A stretch of 64,000 bases of DNA from contig JAOANU010000017.1 in NCBI GenBank assembly GCA_034387635.1, positions 310,001 to 374,000 on the forward strand, written 5' to 3'. Source of the stretch: Rhodosporidiobolus odoratus. Its lineage: Eukaryota > Basidiomycota > Microbotryomycetes > Sporidiobolales > Sporidiobolaceae. Positions 20,865 to 31,997 of the stretch are shown in pieces. The translations under genes and the position numbers were made by a program. Below the pieces are notes generated by a model, which did no database searches, was not told the DNA's origin, and worked only from the letters and a program-made list of their open reading frames with translations. Position 1 is the stretch's first letter; each line of letters opens with the position of its first letter.

Positions 20865-21874
20865 ATGGCTCTGCTAAAGGTACCTCTTTCTCTCATGCTC
20901 TATCCCTTACCCGGCTCGGCATGTTCTGACTTCTACCCCCTCGTCTCACCTTACGCTGCTCTCAAAACGCAGCCTTTGGGCACTTCCGTGCTGGCCTTGG
21001 CCGGGGCAGGTATCGCCTACGCAAGTACAGTCGACCTCAACCAGGCCCTCCTTGACCCCTCACCATCACGTCTGGCCGATCCCGAAGGCGCCCGCTCTAA
21101 GGTATGCACCTTTGGCTGACCGCAGCTGATCCGATAGAGCTGATCGCTGATCGCCTCGCTTTGCACAGCTCTCCATTTACGCCGACGCCGAACCGACTGC
21201 TGTCCTCGTGCCCGTCAAGTCGCCTCTGCAGGATGACGTGCACCAGGCGCGCATTAAGGCCCAGAGCGTCCTGCAGAGTTTTGGTCAGAAGAGCGACGAA
21301 GGAAAGAGCCGCTGGTTGGCTCTGGAAAGGTCCGGAGAAGGTACGCCGGCGTGTTGCAGCTATATTCTTTCCTACCTATTCGTTTGTCTGCGCTGATTCT
21401 CGCTCGACCTTAATCTGCTGTCTATGGTCCATGCTTTCTACCTTCCCACTGCGTCACGCTATGGTTGTCGCAGAAAGTATCCGCACCATCATATCGCCTC
21501 ACGACGATCTCAACCCGAATCTGCTCTAGTACGTCTTCTCCCGCCTTCGCTGCGGATGCGAATGCTCGTTCACGCTACTTCCGATCGCAGTGTTACCGTG
21601 ACGGCTCTGGCAGGCTCGATTTTAGGCCGCAGCCGCACGTCAATACGCTCTGACTTTCAGCCTCCGTCAGCTTTACTAATCAATTGTGTCCTCTGCAGGC
21701 GGTATGCTCATGAGGGCTACTCTCCCGCCAGTATTCTTGCTGGCCGGCATATCGCACTTTCTACCGCACACTTGGAGCAATGTCTGCGAGCGGGCAGAGC
21801 GATTTGAAGCCGGTTACCTCCCAGGTTTGCGCGATTTAAGGTCGAGAGTTTCTAGCTGGCCCAAGACTGTCTGA
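20865..21874 (+). CDS. MICOS complex subunit MIC26/MIC27 (apolipoprotein O-like)
   Basis: Inner mitochondrial membrane protein of the MICOS complex, which maintains crista junctions. The start at 20865 encodes a five-residue first exon (MALLK). Exon 2 gives GTSVLALAGAGIAYASTVDL, a hydrophobic segment. Exon 3 reads LSIYADAEPTAVLVPVKSPL and then QDDVHQARIKAQSVLQSFG. After another intron comes SIRTIISPHDDLNPNLLY, and the last exon gives GGMLMRATLPPVFLLAGISH and FLPHTWSNVCERAERFE, a glycine-containing membrane span followed by F-L-P-x-T, as in MIC26/27. Stop at 21874. About 210 residues, usual for the family. The TIR transposon ends only 69 bp before the start codon, so its promoter has been replaced or displaced. 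Confidence 0.78.
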
Positions 21875-22458
21875 TATCTGATGGATGTGACCCAGGGCTC
21901 ACGCGAGACGACGAGACAGAAGAGCTGGATGAACAGTGCTAGTACCGTCCGGAAAAGGCTTCGTAGCCTGCTACACTAGCCCCACTGTGATTCTTTGGCC
22001 TTCGTGCTCATCGGCTGCCGGGTCCGCTGGCAGCGCCGGCGGCCCCAACGCGAGGCAGCCGTCGGTGATGTTGGTCGATAGACGTTCAGACGTTCAGGCT
22101 CGGCAAAGTGCCGCCGGCGTATTGTGCAATGACATAACCCTTTCCGATTTTTCTCTACTTCCCTGCTTCTACCGAGCACTCGGAACGCCTATGATCAAGG
22201 TGCAATAAGGATACGTATCACGCGGGAGCAACAACAGGTAGACTACGGCCAATCGCCAAACGAGCAAAGGCGCCGCCTCGGAAGAAAAAAAAGGGGAAAG
22301 ACCAGGAAAGGGGGGAAGAACGCCGGCTGGACCTGGGGGCAGGAAGACGGCAGACAGACGGACAGCAGTGTCCTGTCAGCGAAGTGCGCGCTGTAAGGGC
22401 TTTGCGGACCAACAGGAAAGGAAAAAGATTCACCAAAGGCCCCGCGGATTTCCTCCAT
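21875..22458. other. Intergenic region, no gene seen
   Basis: About 584 bases between the MIC26/27 stop and the convergent pheromone gene stop. It has CGG/GCC-rich stretches near 22010-22060 and A-rich runs near 22280-22300. No conserved coding segment was recognised. Confidence 0.5.
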
Positions 22459-22608
22459 TCAAGCCACCGTGCAGGTGTTGTAGGTGTAGCCAACGGCCGG
22501 GTAAGATTTGGCGACCGTGCAGGTGTTGTAAGTGTAACCGACGGCGGGGTAAGACTGCGCGACCGTGCAGGTGTTGTAGGTGTATCCAACAGCGGGGTAG
22601 GCGACCAT
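22459..22608 (-). CDS. Farnesylated mating pheromone precursor, rhodotorucine-type, three tandem peptide copies
   Basis: An intronless 49-residue reverse-strand ORF starting at 22608 and ending with TGA at 22459. It consists of MVA followed by three exact copies of YPAVGYTYNTCTVA joined by QS and KS. Each copy ends in C-T-V-A, a CaaX-type farnesylation signal. Rhodotorucine A of Rhodosporidium toruloides is a farnesylated 11-mer starting Tyr-Pro and ending Cys, made from RHA precursors with tandem copies separated by TVA-type spacers; this gene has the same design with a different peptide. The three DNA copies differ at several third codon positions and every difference is synonymous, so the peptide is under selection. 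The predicted mature product is YPAVGYTYNTC with farnesyl-cysteine. The neighbouring PAK kinase supports a mating-type locus. The name RHA-like is inference. Confidence 0.92.
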   Translation of the reverse strand: MVAYPAVGYTYNTCTVAQSYPAVGYTYNTCTVAKSYPAVGYTYNTCTVA

Positions 22609-23352
22609 GGTGAACGAAAGACGAGGGTTGGGGTGGGTAAGAAGCCGGAGAGAATGCGGGAAGAGAATGGCAGGTTGAGAAGGCCGGCTAGTCGACAGGT
22701 TTCCGAGCGCAGCGCACGAGAGAAAGGCGCTGTGGAACGACTATGGGACGAGCATGCGTAGCACAGGGCGGCACGGAACTCGAATCGGTGTCGCAGCCGC
22801 CTTCAAGGAAAGAAAGGAACGTGAACGGAGCGAACAAAGGAACGGCCGGAACAAAGGATGCTTCTGAGTCGCGTTTCCTCCTTCTCGGTGCCGCGACGAG
22901 TGTCGTTCTACAAGAGGTGCCCGAGAAGAGGCTGTAGTTGAATTCAGCAGCTTGGATGTATACCTGCAGTCGGCCCGTCCTGCCACGAAACCGAGCGCTG
23001 GTTTCCGTCCTCATATCGTGGTGTTATGCACCCTTCAGCAGCATCACTGGAGTAGATCCGTGCATTCGCCGGCGCCGCGCGATCATAGATATGCATATGC
23101 ATCAAGCTTGTACTGGGTGCCTGTATAGTCGGAGGATTGAGGCTCCTGTACTAGCCATCGACTTATCTCGCACGGCAGTCGTTGACGCACTGTTAGATCC
23201 TATAGCTTGGCATATAGCAGCAGCCTGATGTGGCTTGCCTACGGGGAAGGCAGAAGACGACAGGAGACGAATCCGCGACGACGGACTGGCGGCTCCGGCT
23301 ATGCTTTGAAACGTTGACCGCGCGCACGAGACTGCGAACGTTCTAAACCGCC
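22609..23352. promoter_or_regulatory. Divergent control region: pheromone gene / PAK kinase
   Basis: 744 bases between the reverse pheromone gene start (22608) and the forward kinase start (23353). The two genes share this region as a possible bidirectional regulatory block. Two ACAAAGGA boxes lie at 22834-22841 and 22851-22858. Confidence 0.6.
22834..22858 (+). promoter_or_regulatory. Paired ACAAAGGA boxes, candidate pheromone-response elements
   Basis: ACAAAGGA occurs twice, at 22834-22841 and 22851-22858, spaced 17 bp start to start and about 230-250 bp upstream of the pheromone start codon. HMG-box regulators of basidiomycete mating (Prf1 type) are known to bind ACAAAGGGA-like sites; each copy matches eight of nine positions. 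Function is inferred. Confidence 0.45.
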
Positions 23353-25935
23353 ATGCCTGCTCAGACGGACAGCTTATATACTGCTTCGCGTACTGCTTCA
23401 ACACCGGACTACGGCTCTCTGACTCCCTCTCGCCCTGCTCCCCCCATCCCCCTCGTCAATCAGGGCTCCACCTCCTCAACTCGCGACTACAACACGACCA
23501 ATTCAACTCTATCCACCTCGACATCAATCAGTAGTCAACAATCACACTCCTACTCCGACTCGTATCGCCTTCCCACCCTCGAGTCAGCCGGTGGTGCACA
23601 GACCATCCTCAGGCGAGGCTGGGTAAACGTCAAGGAGGATGGCATTCGCGCTTGGATATGGAGCAAGAGGTGGTTGATACTGAGGGAACATACCCTCAGC
23701 TTGTACAAGAACGAGGTTCGCTGCCCGCTTCCTTTTCTTCCCTGCCTTTTCTTTCTCCTGGCCTCGTTGATTCACCCATCTGGTCGTCGCAACAGGCCAG
23801 CACCACGACGCCAACCACAACGATCCAGCTCCAGGACGTCAACTCCGTCATGCGTGAAGACCTGAAACCCTTCTGCATCTCCATCTCGAACGCGAGCCGA
23901 ACCTACTACTTCGCGCTCAAGTCGGACGAGGAGCTGTATGGGTGGATGGACGACATCTACGCTCGCTCGCCGCTCATGGGCGTATCGAGTCCGACCAATT
24001 TCGTCCACCAGGTCCACGTCGGTTTCGACCCTATCAGCGGCGCTTTCACCGGTCTGCCCGAGCAGTGGACTCGATTGCTCACGAGCAGCGCCATTACCAA
24101 AGAGGACTACGCCAAGAACCCACAAGCAGTGCTCGACGTGCTCGAGTTCTACACCGATATTCAGAAGAGGGAGCGAGACGACTACGGCTTGGGAACTACA
24201 GGTCTCGGCATGACCGATGTCGGAGCTGGCCTTCCCTCCGGCTCAGGTGCTCCCGTACGGTTCGGGGCAGGAACGGGTTTAGGCGGGCACGCTATGGCTG
24301 CCACTGCCTCTCAACCCGTGCCACGCGCCTCTCCCGGACTTTCTTCGCCAGCCGCTATGGATCGCCTGCCCCAGCTGTCGCCCAATTCGCCTCACCCACC
24401 CTCCTCAGCCATTTCGACCCCCCCCATATTGGGCCCATCTTCCAACCCTCTTCGTCCTTTCCCCCCTTCGACGCGCGATGCCGCCCCGCGACCACTAGTC
24501 CCAGGTCGAACTGCTCCTCCAGCTCCGATCTCCTCCCGCTCGCCCCCCGCCACCACAAGCCCCGGCCTCAGGCCTCTCTTGACGAGCGCCGCTTCCCGCA
24601 CCAACCTGAAGGAAGGGGGCCCTCTGCCACCGCGAGGGCCGAATGCGGGCGCTACGACCGGTGCGGGTGCGAAAGCGGTCAATGGCTTGCCCACATCGTC
24701 TGCGGCGCCTCGCACGTCGACCAGTACTGCGAGCGGGACTCCGGGGACAGCAGCCTCGGGCAAGCCGGTACCGGCGCTGAAGAAGGCGGACAAGGAGCCC
24801 GAACGGCGGATCTCGACCATGTCCGAGTCGCAGATTATGACCAAGTTAAGGTCGGTCTGCTCCAGTGCAGATCCAAACGCGCTCTACTCCAAGATCAAAA
24901 AGGTGGGGCAAGGCGCATCAGGCTCTGTCTTCGTCGCGAAGGTTCTGGCCAACAATTCCAAGGTCGCCATCAAACAGATGGACCTAAGCCACCAACCCCG
25001 CAAGGAACTTATCGTCAACGAGATCCTCGTCATGAAGGAGAGTCAACACCCTAATATCGTCAACTTCCTCGACTCCTTCCTCGTCACCGGTACCGAGCTG
25101 TGGGTGGTGATGGAGTACATGGAAGGAGGAGCCTTGACCGACATCATCGACAGCAATACGCTGGAGGAGGATCAAATCTCGTGTATCTCGAACGAAGTAC
25201 GCCCCAGCCTTTTCTAATCTAACGGTATATCTGGACTCAACATTCGGCGCTTCCCGCCCCGCAGACGTGCAAAGGCCTGCAGCATCTGCATGCCCAGAGC
25301 ATCATTCACCGCGACATCAAGAGCGACAACGTCTTGCTCGACGCCCAGGGTCACGTCAAGATCAGTACGCTTTTCAGTCTCGAATACGCCGTTTCTTCCT
25401 CCTCATCTACTTCCGAGAGGTCGAAGCTCTCACTGAATCCTACCCGATGCATCCCTCACAGCCGATTTCGGATTTTGCGCCAAGCTTACGGACCAGAAAT
25501 CGAAGCGAGCGACAATGGTCGGAACACCATACTGGATGGCGCCCGAAGTCGTGAAGCAGAAGGAATACGGCGCAAAAGTCGACATCTGGTCTCTCGGAAT
25601 CATGGCGATCGAGATGATTGAGAACGAGCCGCCCTACCTCGACGAGGAGCCGTTGAAGGCGCTCTATCTAATCGCTACGAACGGCACGCCGACGCTTAAG
25701 AAACCCGAGAAGCTCAGCAAAGAACTCAAGAACTTCCTTGCCGTGTGTCTGTGCGTTGACGTCAAGTCTCGTGCAACCGCGGACGAACTCTTGCAGGTCA
25801 GTCCTGCCCCATCCCATTCCCCCTCTCCGCGCGCCCTCGCTCACACGACTGTGCACTTCCTAGCACGAGTTCCTCAGGACAGCTTGCACGCTCTCCCGAT
25901 TAGCCCCCTTGTTGCGTTTCCGAGGCCAGCGATGA
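23353..25935 (+). CDS. STE20: PAK-family protein kinase (PH-CRIB-kinase), STE20/CLA4
   Basis: p21-activated Ser/Thr kinase acting below Cdc42/Rac in mating, polarity and morphogenesis. After a Ser/Thr-rich N-terminus, a PH domain runs from [20 protein letters not shown] across an intron (about 23716-23794) to [19 protein letters not shown]. The CRIB motif is [17 protein letters not shown] (about 23977-24030). A Pro/Ser-rich linker leads to the kinase domain: [12 protein letters not shown] (P-loop), VAIKQM (catalytic Lys), [13 protein letters not shown], then DFGFCAKL after an intron, and [11 protein letters not shown]. The last exon reads [19 protein letters not shown] and ends at 25935. PH plus CRIB is the Cla4 arrangement; the PAK gene reported beside RHA genes in R. 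toruloides is named STE20, so the symbol is used loosely. Convergent with KAP95. Confidence 0.93.
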
Positions 25936-26107
25936 AGGACTTTCTCCATGCCTTCACTTTCGTTTCTGTACCCAGTCTCGAGTACCTCGACATAGTTCCG
26001 GTTCGTGCGTGTACAAAGCGAGTTGCGCTGAATGGGAGGGTGCGATGCAAAAAACGAAACTACGAGGTAAAGCAGAGAAAAACGAAAAGAAGTGAAAGGC
26101 TTCGGCC

Positions 26108-29100
26108 TTATTGAGTTGCTCGGCGGACCATCTGCACGTTCAAACATCGTGAGAAACCTGGCTGATCAGGGGCAGACGGAAGCGCAGGAAACGCACCTCT
26201 CGTGCCCACTTCGCAACCTTTTTCGTCTCTGCGCTGCCCATCTTGGTCCTGCCGGCTTTGAGTACCTCGTCGACCCAAGGCGAGCTGAACGGCTCTTTGA
26301 GCTGTCCGTTCGGGAACGCTTCGGCAAGGTCACCTAAGAGACCGATGGCGGAACGCAGGATGACTTCGGTACGGTCTTGATCGGTGAGGGCGAGGTGTAA
26401 GAAGCCGAAGATCGTGGCGATGTGAGGCAGGAGAAGATCCGACTTGCCGCCGCTCTTCATGGAGCCGACGATACCGGTGTAAGCTTCTAGAATACCTTCG
26501 CGAAGGCCGTTGACGTAGTCGACGAGATCGAAGTTGGTCTGTGGCATATGCAGTCAGCACGATAAAGAGCAACGTGGAAAAGGATATCTGAGCGCACAGG
26601 ATCCGCTCTCATCTGTCCAGCCTGCGAGAGCACTCTTGCCGACGTATCGAGGAAAGGCTCGAAAGCGGGACCCACCGCCAACGCGATGTCACCGAAGCAG
26701 CTGAGAATAGGCGGCTTGACGCTGCGATGAAGGACGGTACTCTGTAGAGCGGCGAGGAGGCCCTCCATGAATCTTTGGCAGAAAGGAAGACTGGCCTCCC
26801 CCAGGGCACGGCAGATGTCGCCAATGAGCCCCACCGCAATAGAGCACAGCTGGTATTCTTCATACGAGCTGATCGCGCCGATAAGGTAGGGCAAGAAGGT
26901 ACTGAGGTAGTTCTGAAACCCGGTGTCGAGTGCTGCCGTGACGGAACCGACTGCGAGAAAGGCATCTTCGAGGACCGGAGACTGCTTGCCCGCTGAATCG
27001 ATGAGCTGAAGGAGAAGGGTCATGATGCGGTCGGCAAGAGGCTGAATTTCCTTTCCCAGGCGGCGGATGATGCTCTGCAGTGAAGGAAGCGAACGAGACG
27101 TAAGCGGCAGCACAGCCTGGAAAAGCAGCAAGACGGCAAAGAACGCACGGTGACGACGCTGCAGATATTGACCTGGAGCTCGTTGTAATTGTTGCGATCG
27201 TCGGCTCCGACCAACTGAGCCTGCGGGAAGGAGACCCGGTCAAGTCGTGTAAAGGCGAAAGGGGGTAATGATGCGTACCTGCATGCTCAGCAGTTGCTCT
27301 GAGCGGTCCAGTACAGCAATTACGAGCTTCGAGATGACAGGTAAGCAGTCGGCTGGAGCATGCGTCGCGAGCGTGGACAGCGCTTCGTAGGCCGAAGTGC
27401 GGGAGTTCGATTCGTTCGTTGCCCTGCGACGCGGCCCAAGTCAGTTGGGTTTCTGTAACGCCGCTGAGACGGTGGGAACGAGGCAATAGTACCTTTCAGC
27501 CAATTGAAGGAGTGCTGTGATCAGGCCGTCATAGTAGGCGCTGAGGGGACAACTATCGGCCGCCGCGTCGCCCAGCTGCTCGGCGAGGTTCATGATGGTC
27601 CAACAGCAGTTGCTGATGATGCGAGGCGACTGCTCGAGACCGGTCACGAGGGCGGAAACCATAGGAGGGAGATGCACGTCGAGCTTGATAGTCTTGACGA
27701 GAACGTCGGTGACGCGGCCAAGAGTCCACGCCGTAGTGTCGCGGACCTGAGTCGACGAATCGCCCATCATTTCGATGAGGGTCGGCAAGGCTTGCGCGAC
27801 GAGAGGAGCGAGGATCTTCTCTTCTGGCCCGTCGAGAATGGATCCAAACGCCATAACGGCTGCTTCGCGGTACCTCCAGTCGGCGCTCTTGATGTTGCCT
27901 TCGACGAACGGGATGATGGGTGATACGATGCCGTCTCCGACGCATTGAGCGAGCAGAGCCAAGCAAGTTCCTGCAGCCATCGAGACGCTCCATTCGTCGT
28001 CCGTGGCATCCTCATCCTGTTTAGTGAGCAGAAGGAGCAAGACCGGTAAGATCTCGGGCAAGGCGACTCGGGCGAAGTGTGCCGATTCGCGATCCGGCGC
28101 CTCGCTGTACTCGGCGGCTTCTTCCGCCTCAAGCGCGAGCTCGATCTCCTCGTCGCACACAGTGGACCAGAATTCGACGGCTTGTAGGGCGACGTTCTCG
28201 TCCGCGTGCTTCATGCCGAGGACGGTGAGCTGAGGAGCACATGCATCCCGGTGTCAGCGCTGCTGATTTGCTATGGAAAACGATAGGCTTACACCGAAGA
28301 GCGCGCGCTCCATGTAGAATTTCATGTAGTCGTAGTAGAGATGCATGATCTTGACAAGGCAAGCGAAAGCTGCGACTTGAACATCGGACGAAGGCGACTG
28401 AGTTGCTTCACAGACAACCTGCATAATATAGTTGCGCTCGCCCTGCAAATGACGAGGATGCGGATAAAACTGACTTGCTCAGCAGGAAGTGAGAGGGGAG
28501 AAGAAGAGATGATTGGCGTACCTCTCGGCCGAAGTTCTCGCGCACGAATTCGAGAGAATTGTAGAGGGCATTGATTGCTGCGAGCTGGACATCGACGCTG
28601 CGAAGCAAGATTAATGGGCATTCTCGGTGACAGAGCGGAGCAAGCGTGCGCACCTGGTCTCTTCCTTGCGTGCGCCTTGTACAACCGCAGTGAGGATCTC
28701 GTTGGACTGGGCAGCAAGGATCTCGGGTTTCTGCAGCCGCGATTCCAAGTCAGGTGAAGGCACTCGTGAAGGGAGGAGAGCGACAAGCAGTACTCACGAT
28801 GCTTTCGCAGATGTAACCAATGGTCTGCAGCGTGGCTTGGCGGAGCGGAGGATTCTCATTCCGGCTAGCCAGCTCGAGCAATTGACCTACGAGGCCCGTC
28901 CACATGCCGGCGGGCAACTCAACGGCGGCGACGGCGGCCACGACTTGAGCGGAAACGTTGCGAGCGCCACGGTCGGCTGCGGCCAATGTGGACAGGGCAG
29001 CGTGCTTTAACTTGTCGCGAGTTGCGGGATCGAGGCTCTTCCAGCGGTTGGCGTACTCTTCCTGACGAGGGGTTTCGCGTGCTGTGAGGGCGTTTTTGAT

Positions 29101-29280
29101 GGCGAGGCCGGCGGCATTGCGAATATGAGAAGGGGCCTGGTCACTGGCGAGCGTGTCTGCGAGTGCGACGAGGTAGGCGGAGGGGTTGGATGAGAGGAAC
29201 TGCGTGAGTTGGCTCGTGGCAGCTTCGCGTTCTTGCTGATTGGGTGAGAGAGTAGCTGCGAGTACTGCAGAGGCGTCCAT
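26108..29280 (-). CDS. KAP95: Importin beta-1 (karyopherin KAP95)
   Basis: Nuclear import receptor that carries importin-alpha/cargo through nuclear pores. The start at 29280 ([16 protein letters not shown]) gives the N-terminal region [20 protein letters not shown], and [18 protein letters not shown] is the typical first HEAT repeat. Further HEAT repeats follow through about ten exons, including [54 protein letters not shown] and [16 protein letters not shown], with PSDVQ-type linkers between. The penultimate exon ends AKWAREV; a tiny last exon encodes MVRRATQ and stops at 26108. Total near 860 residues, normal for KAP95. Divergent from LSM7 (323 bp apart) and convergent with the kinase gene. 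KAP95 is also known as a gene linked to the pheromone-receptor region in Sporidiobolales (from memory). Confidence 0.94.
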
Positions 29281-29603
29281 CTCGGCTGCAATAGGCTTGA
29301 ACAACGAGAAGACGATCAGGTATCCAAGAGACGAGAGAATTGGTGAATACAAACACGCTCCGACATCAAAGCTAATCTAGAATACAACCTCCATCACTAC
29401 GTACACTGTATATGTACCCTTGCCGTGACGACCATATCTCCCAATTCGGACAGACTCGACGTTGTCGCCTGTCGATCAACCGTCCAGCTACTTGACCATC
29501 ACTACAAACGGCGGCAACCCCGTGTTCATTCCCTTTCACTCACTCTTCATCCATAAATCTCAGTCCTTCCGATCCCCCTTGCCCCGCTTCGTTCTCAACT
29601 GGT
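29281..29603. promoter_or_regulatory. Divergent promoter KAP95 / LSM7
   Basis: 323 bases between start codons 29280 (reverse) and 29604 (forward). No specific site was recognised. Confidence 0.5.
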
Positions 29604-30334
29604 ATGAGCACTGAAGCAAGAGTGCGTCTGTTCCGATTTCCCAAGTCCTACTGCGCTGGCTTACGATCTCGGCCATGACAGGGACGCGGTCGAGGGCGCG
29701 GTGCCCGAGGAGGCGCAAGTCGGGCGGGGCCAGGCGGACGAACAGATGATCGTCCGAAGCGTGAAGCTATTCTCGATCTCAGCAAGTACGTGGACAAGCA
29801 GATTCGCGTCAAATTCACGGGGGGAAGAGAGGGTGCGTACTTTTCTTGTTCTCTCTTTCACTCTTCCGAAATGTCTTGCCTGCCCCTCGAGACCGCAACC
29901 ATGCCGGCCTCGTGTGCCAGCGCACATCCATCTCCACCTTGTGCTCAACTTACGCGTCTGAGCTGAGCTTTTCGCGTTTGTCACAGTTACCGGCACTCTC
30001 AAAGGTTTCGACCAGCTACTGAACCTAGTAATGGATGAGCTGGAGGAGACTGTCAAAGGTGCGTAGCCCCGTTGGCGGTTCTACGCATCCGAACCTCGAT
30101 TCTCAAGCGAGCCTATGCGACAGATCCCGAAACAGGCGCTGCAGTCGTTCCGCCCAGATCACGCTCCCTTGGTTTGGCGGTCCTCCGGGGCACGAGTTTG
30201 GTTGTCATCAGTCCGCTAGACGGGTCAGTGATAGATCTCCTTCGCCTCTTGTTGTTGATTACGCTTGCTTACCTGACCTGAACCGCAGGTCGCAGGAGAT
30301 TGCCAATCCGTTTCAGGCCGATGGTTCTCAGTAA
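29604..30334 (+). CDS. LSM7: U6 snRNA-associated Sm-like protein LSM7
   Basis: Subunit of the Lsm1-7 (mRNA decay) and Lsm2-8 (U6 snRNA) rings. The first exon is 18 nt (29604-29621, MSTEAR). Exon 2 ends at 29832 and encodes a GRGRGRGARGG tract, then REAILDLSKYVDKQIRVKF. The Sm1 motif continues across the intron as TGGREVTGTLKGFDQLLN. LVMDELEETVK follows, then an exon with SLGLAVLRGTSLVVISPLDG (Sm2 motif, R-G-T in place of the canonical R-G). The last exon adds SQEIANPFQADGSQ, stop at 30334. The N-terminal Arg-Gly tract and the insert between Sm1 and Sm2 are usual for LSM7. All splice sites are GT-AG. It is the last conserved gene before the transposon block. Confidence 0.93.
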
Positions 30335-31706
30335 GCTTGTTACTGTTCACAATCGGTGGAGCAAATAGGTGGCAATGGAGGTTTTCATTGTGCCTCAGCA
30401 TGCCGTATGGCATACTATCGAAGACAAGGAAGTTGGCCGGCCGACCCATACAAGGAGGTGCACCTGCCGTCTGGTGATGTAGGTGACACATGCGCGTGCT
30501 CTTTCTGCCAGGTCGTCTGTTTCTTGCCATTCTCGTTGCCGATATCTCTGAGTCCTCTTCCGGTCGTCGGGGTGCCAGGGACCATGTCGAGACGCTCGCT
30601 TGTTCCGCTGGTATCCACGGCTAAGATCCGTTACGGCATTGATGCAGGTCGTCTACTTACGCCAAGTCAGCGGCACAGACACACAGCAAACTTGGACTTC
30701 GCCCATTGCTCTCGCCTTAATAACGCCCCTCCTTTCCACCAGCGGCTCTGAACAGCACCGCGAAAGTGGGACAGCAGCCAGCGGACTGTCTATCCGCGCT
30801 GCAGAAAGGCGCCGGGACTGCTGTGTGACTACCATGCAAGCCTCGTGAAAGGTCGATCTCGATCACCCTACCAACACTATGAACGAATGGCGTGGGTTGC
30901 AGATGGTCGGTCTTCGTCAGTGGTGAGGTGAGCTGGTGAGCTGTACCACGAATTATGCGAAAGAACCTGGACAGTCTTCGCCTGTGAGGTGAGGAAGAAA
31001 CCAGGTTCGCCGTCGGAGCGGGGCCCCTATCCCTTCTTTCGACGGTCGTTCTGGTTTCGTTTCGCGCCTCAGGCCTAGACTGGTGTCCCCCCTTTCTGGT
31101 CGTTCTCCTCCTCCCCCTGCTGCTCTGCTTCTTGCTCGCACCCTACTACCCACTCATTCTCGTTTGATCATGCAACACAACAGTACCTCTTCTGCGCAGC
31201 TCAAGCATGTCCACGCTATTGCTCCCCTTTCAGCCAGCACGTCCCCGTCCGTCCAGCTTCATTCAACCTCGCTCTCAACACGATCCAAAGCTTAGCACAC
31301 GGCTAGCCTGCAGTAAAACCTGGTCACGACAACCACTGACTCTACAAAAGCACTATCCACCGGGACAGAGTCGCCGCCGCACGTTTGTTTGGTCATTCGC
31401 CGTCATTCAACAATGCCGCCCCTGCTGCCGGCGCTCATTGCTGTTTCTCCGAGCATAGGCTATGCTGTCATTTTAGTGCACTGTAGGCTTGAGAGGCGTA
31501 TTTGCAAGGTGCATAGGCACGGGGGGCACAAGCGTGTGTGATCCCTGCTCTTCCGCCGTTGTCTCTTCCCCTGCACCCCTTCGCCCCTGCGACTCTCGCC
31601 GTGCCAGTACCTAGCGGATTGGGGTCAGCGTTTAGTAGGGCAGCGTGGGCCGATTGAAGTGTGAACCTGCGGGGTCGTTGCTCCGGAGCCTCGCTTGTCC
31701 AATGCC
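30335..31706. other. Intergenic region leading into the transposon nest
   Basis: About 1.4 kb after LSM7. Open frames on both strands are short and have no recognisable motif. Nothing supports a gene; it may hold decayed repeats. Confidence 0.5.
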
Positions 31707-31722
31707 TCTCCTGCAAGGAAGT

Positions 31723-31983
31723 TGTAAGGCTAGGGCCTCACCAAAGGGAAATAAGGATAAGGTGAGACACGAGGGAGATGGATGGTAGAGCGCGGTTCCT
31801 CCTGGTTCTTCTCCTTACGCTCACGCTCACGCTCACGGAGAACGAACCAGGTATGTACACTTTCGTAGCTCTCTCCTTACGCTCACGCTCACGGAGAACG
31901 AACCAGCAATATACTGTGTTCCCTTGTTTCTCCGGTACAGCGTCGAGACAAAGTGTTGGTCGACTTATCTACGCGACCTTCCA
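31723..31983. mobile_element. Solo LTR of a third family
   Basis: 261 bp beginning TGTAAGGC and ending CTTCCA (TG...CA ends), flanked by GAAGT at 31718-31722 and 31984-31988. Inside is a direct repeat of about 35 bp, TTACGCTCACGCTCACGGAG onward, at about 31813 and 31868. No second copy of this family was found in the window. Confidence 0.7.
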
Positions 31984-31997
31984 GAAGTGTCCTCGCA

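Noticed and set aside
22384..22761. Forward frames with repeats opposite the pheromone gene
   Set aside because: They repeat only because the opposite strand is the tandem pheromone coding sequence.
30356..30751. 131-codon forward frame after LSM7
   Set aside because: No motif, no conserved start context and irregular composition.
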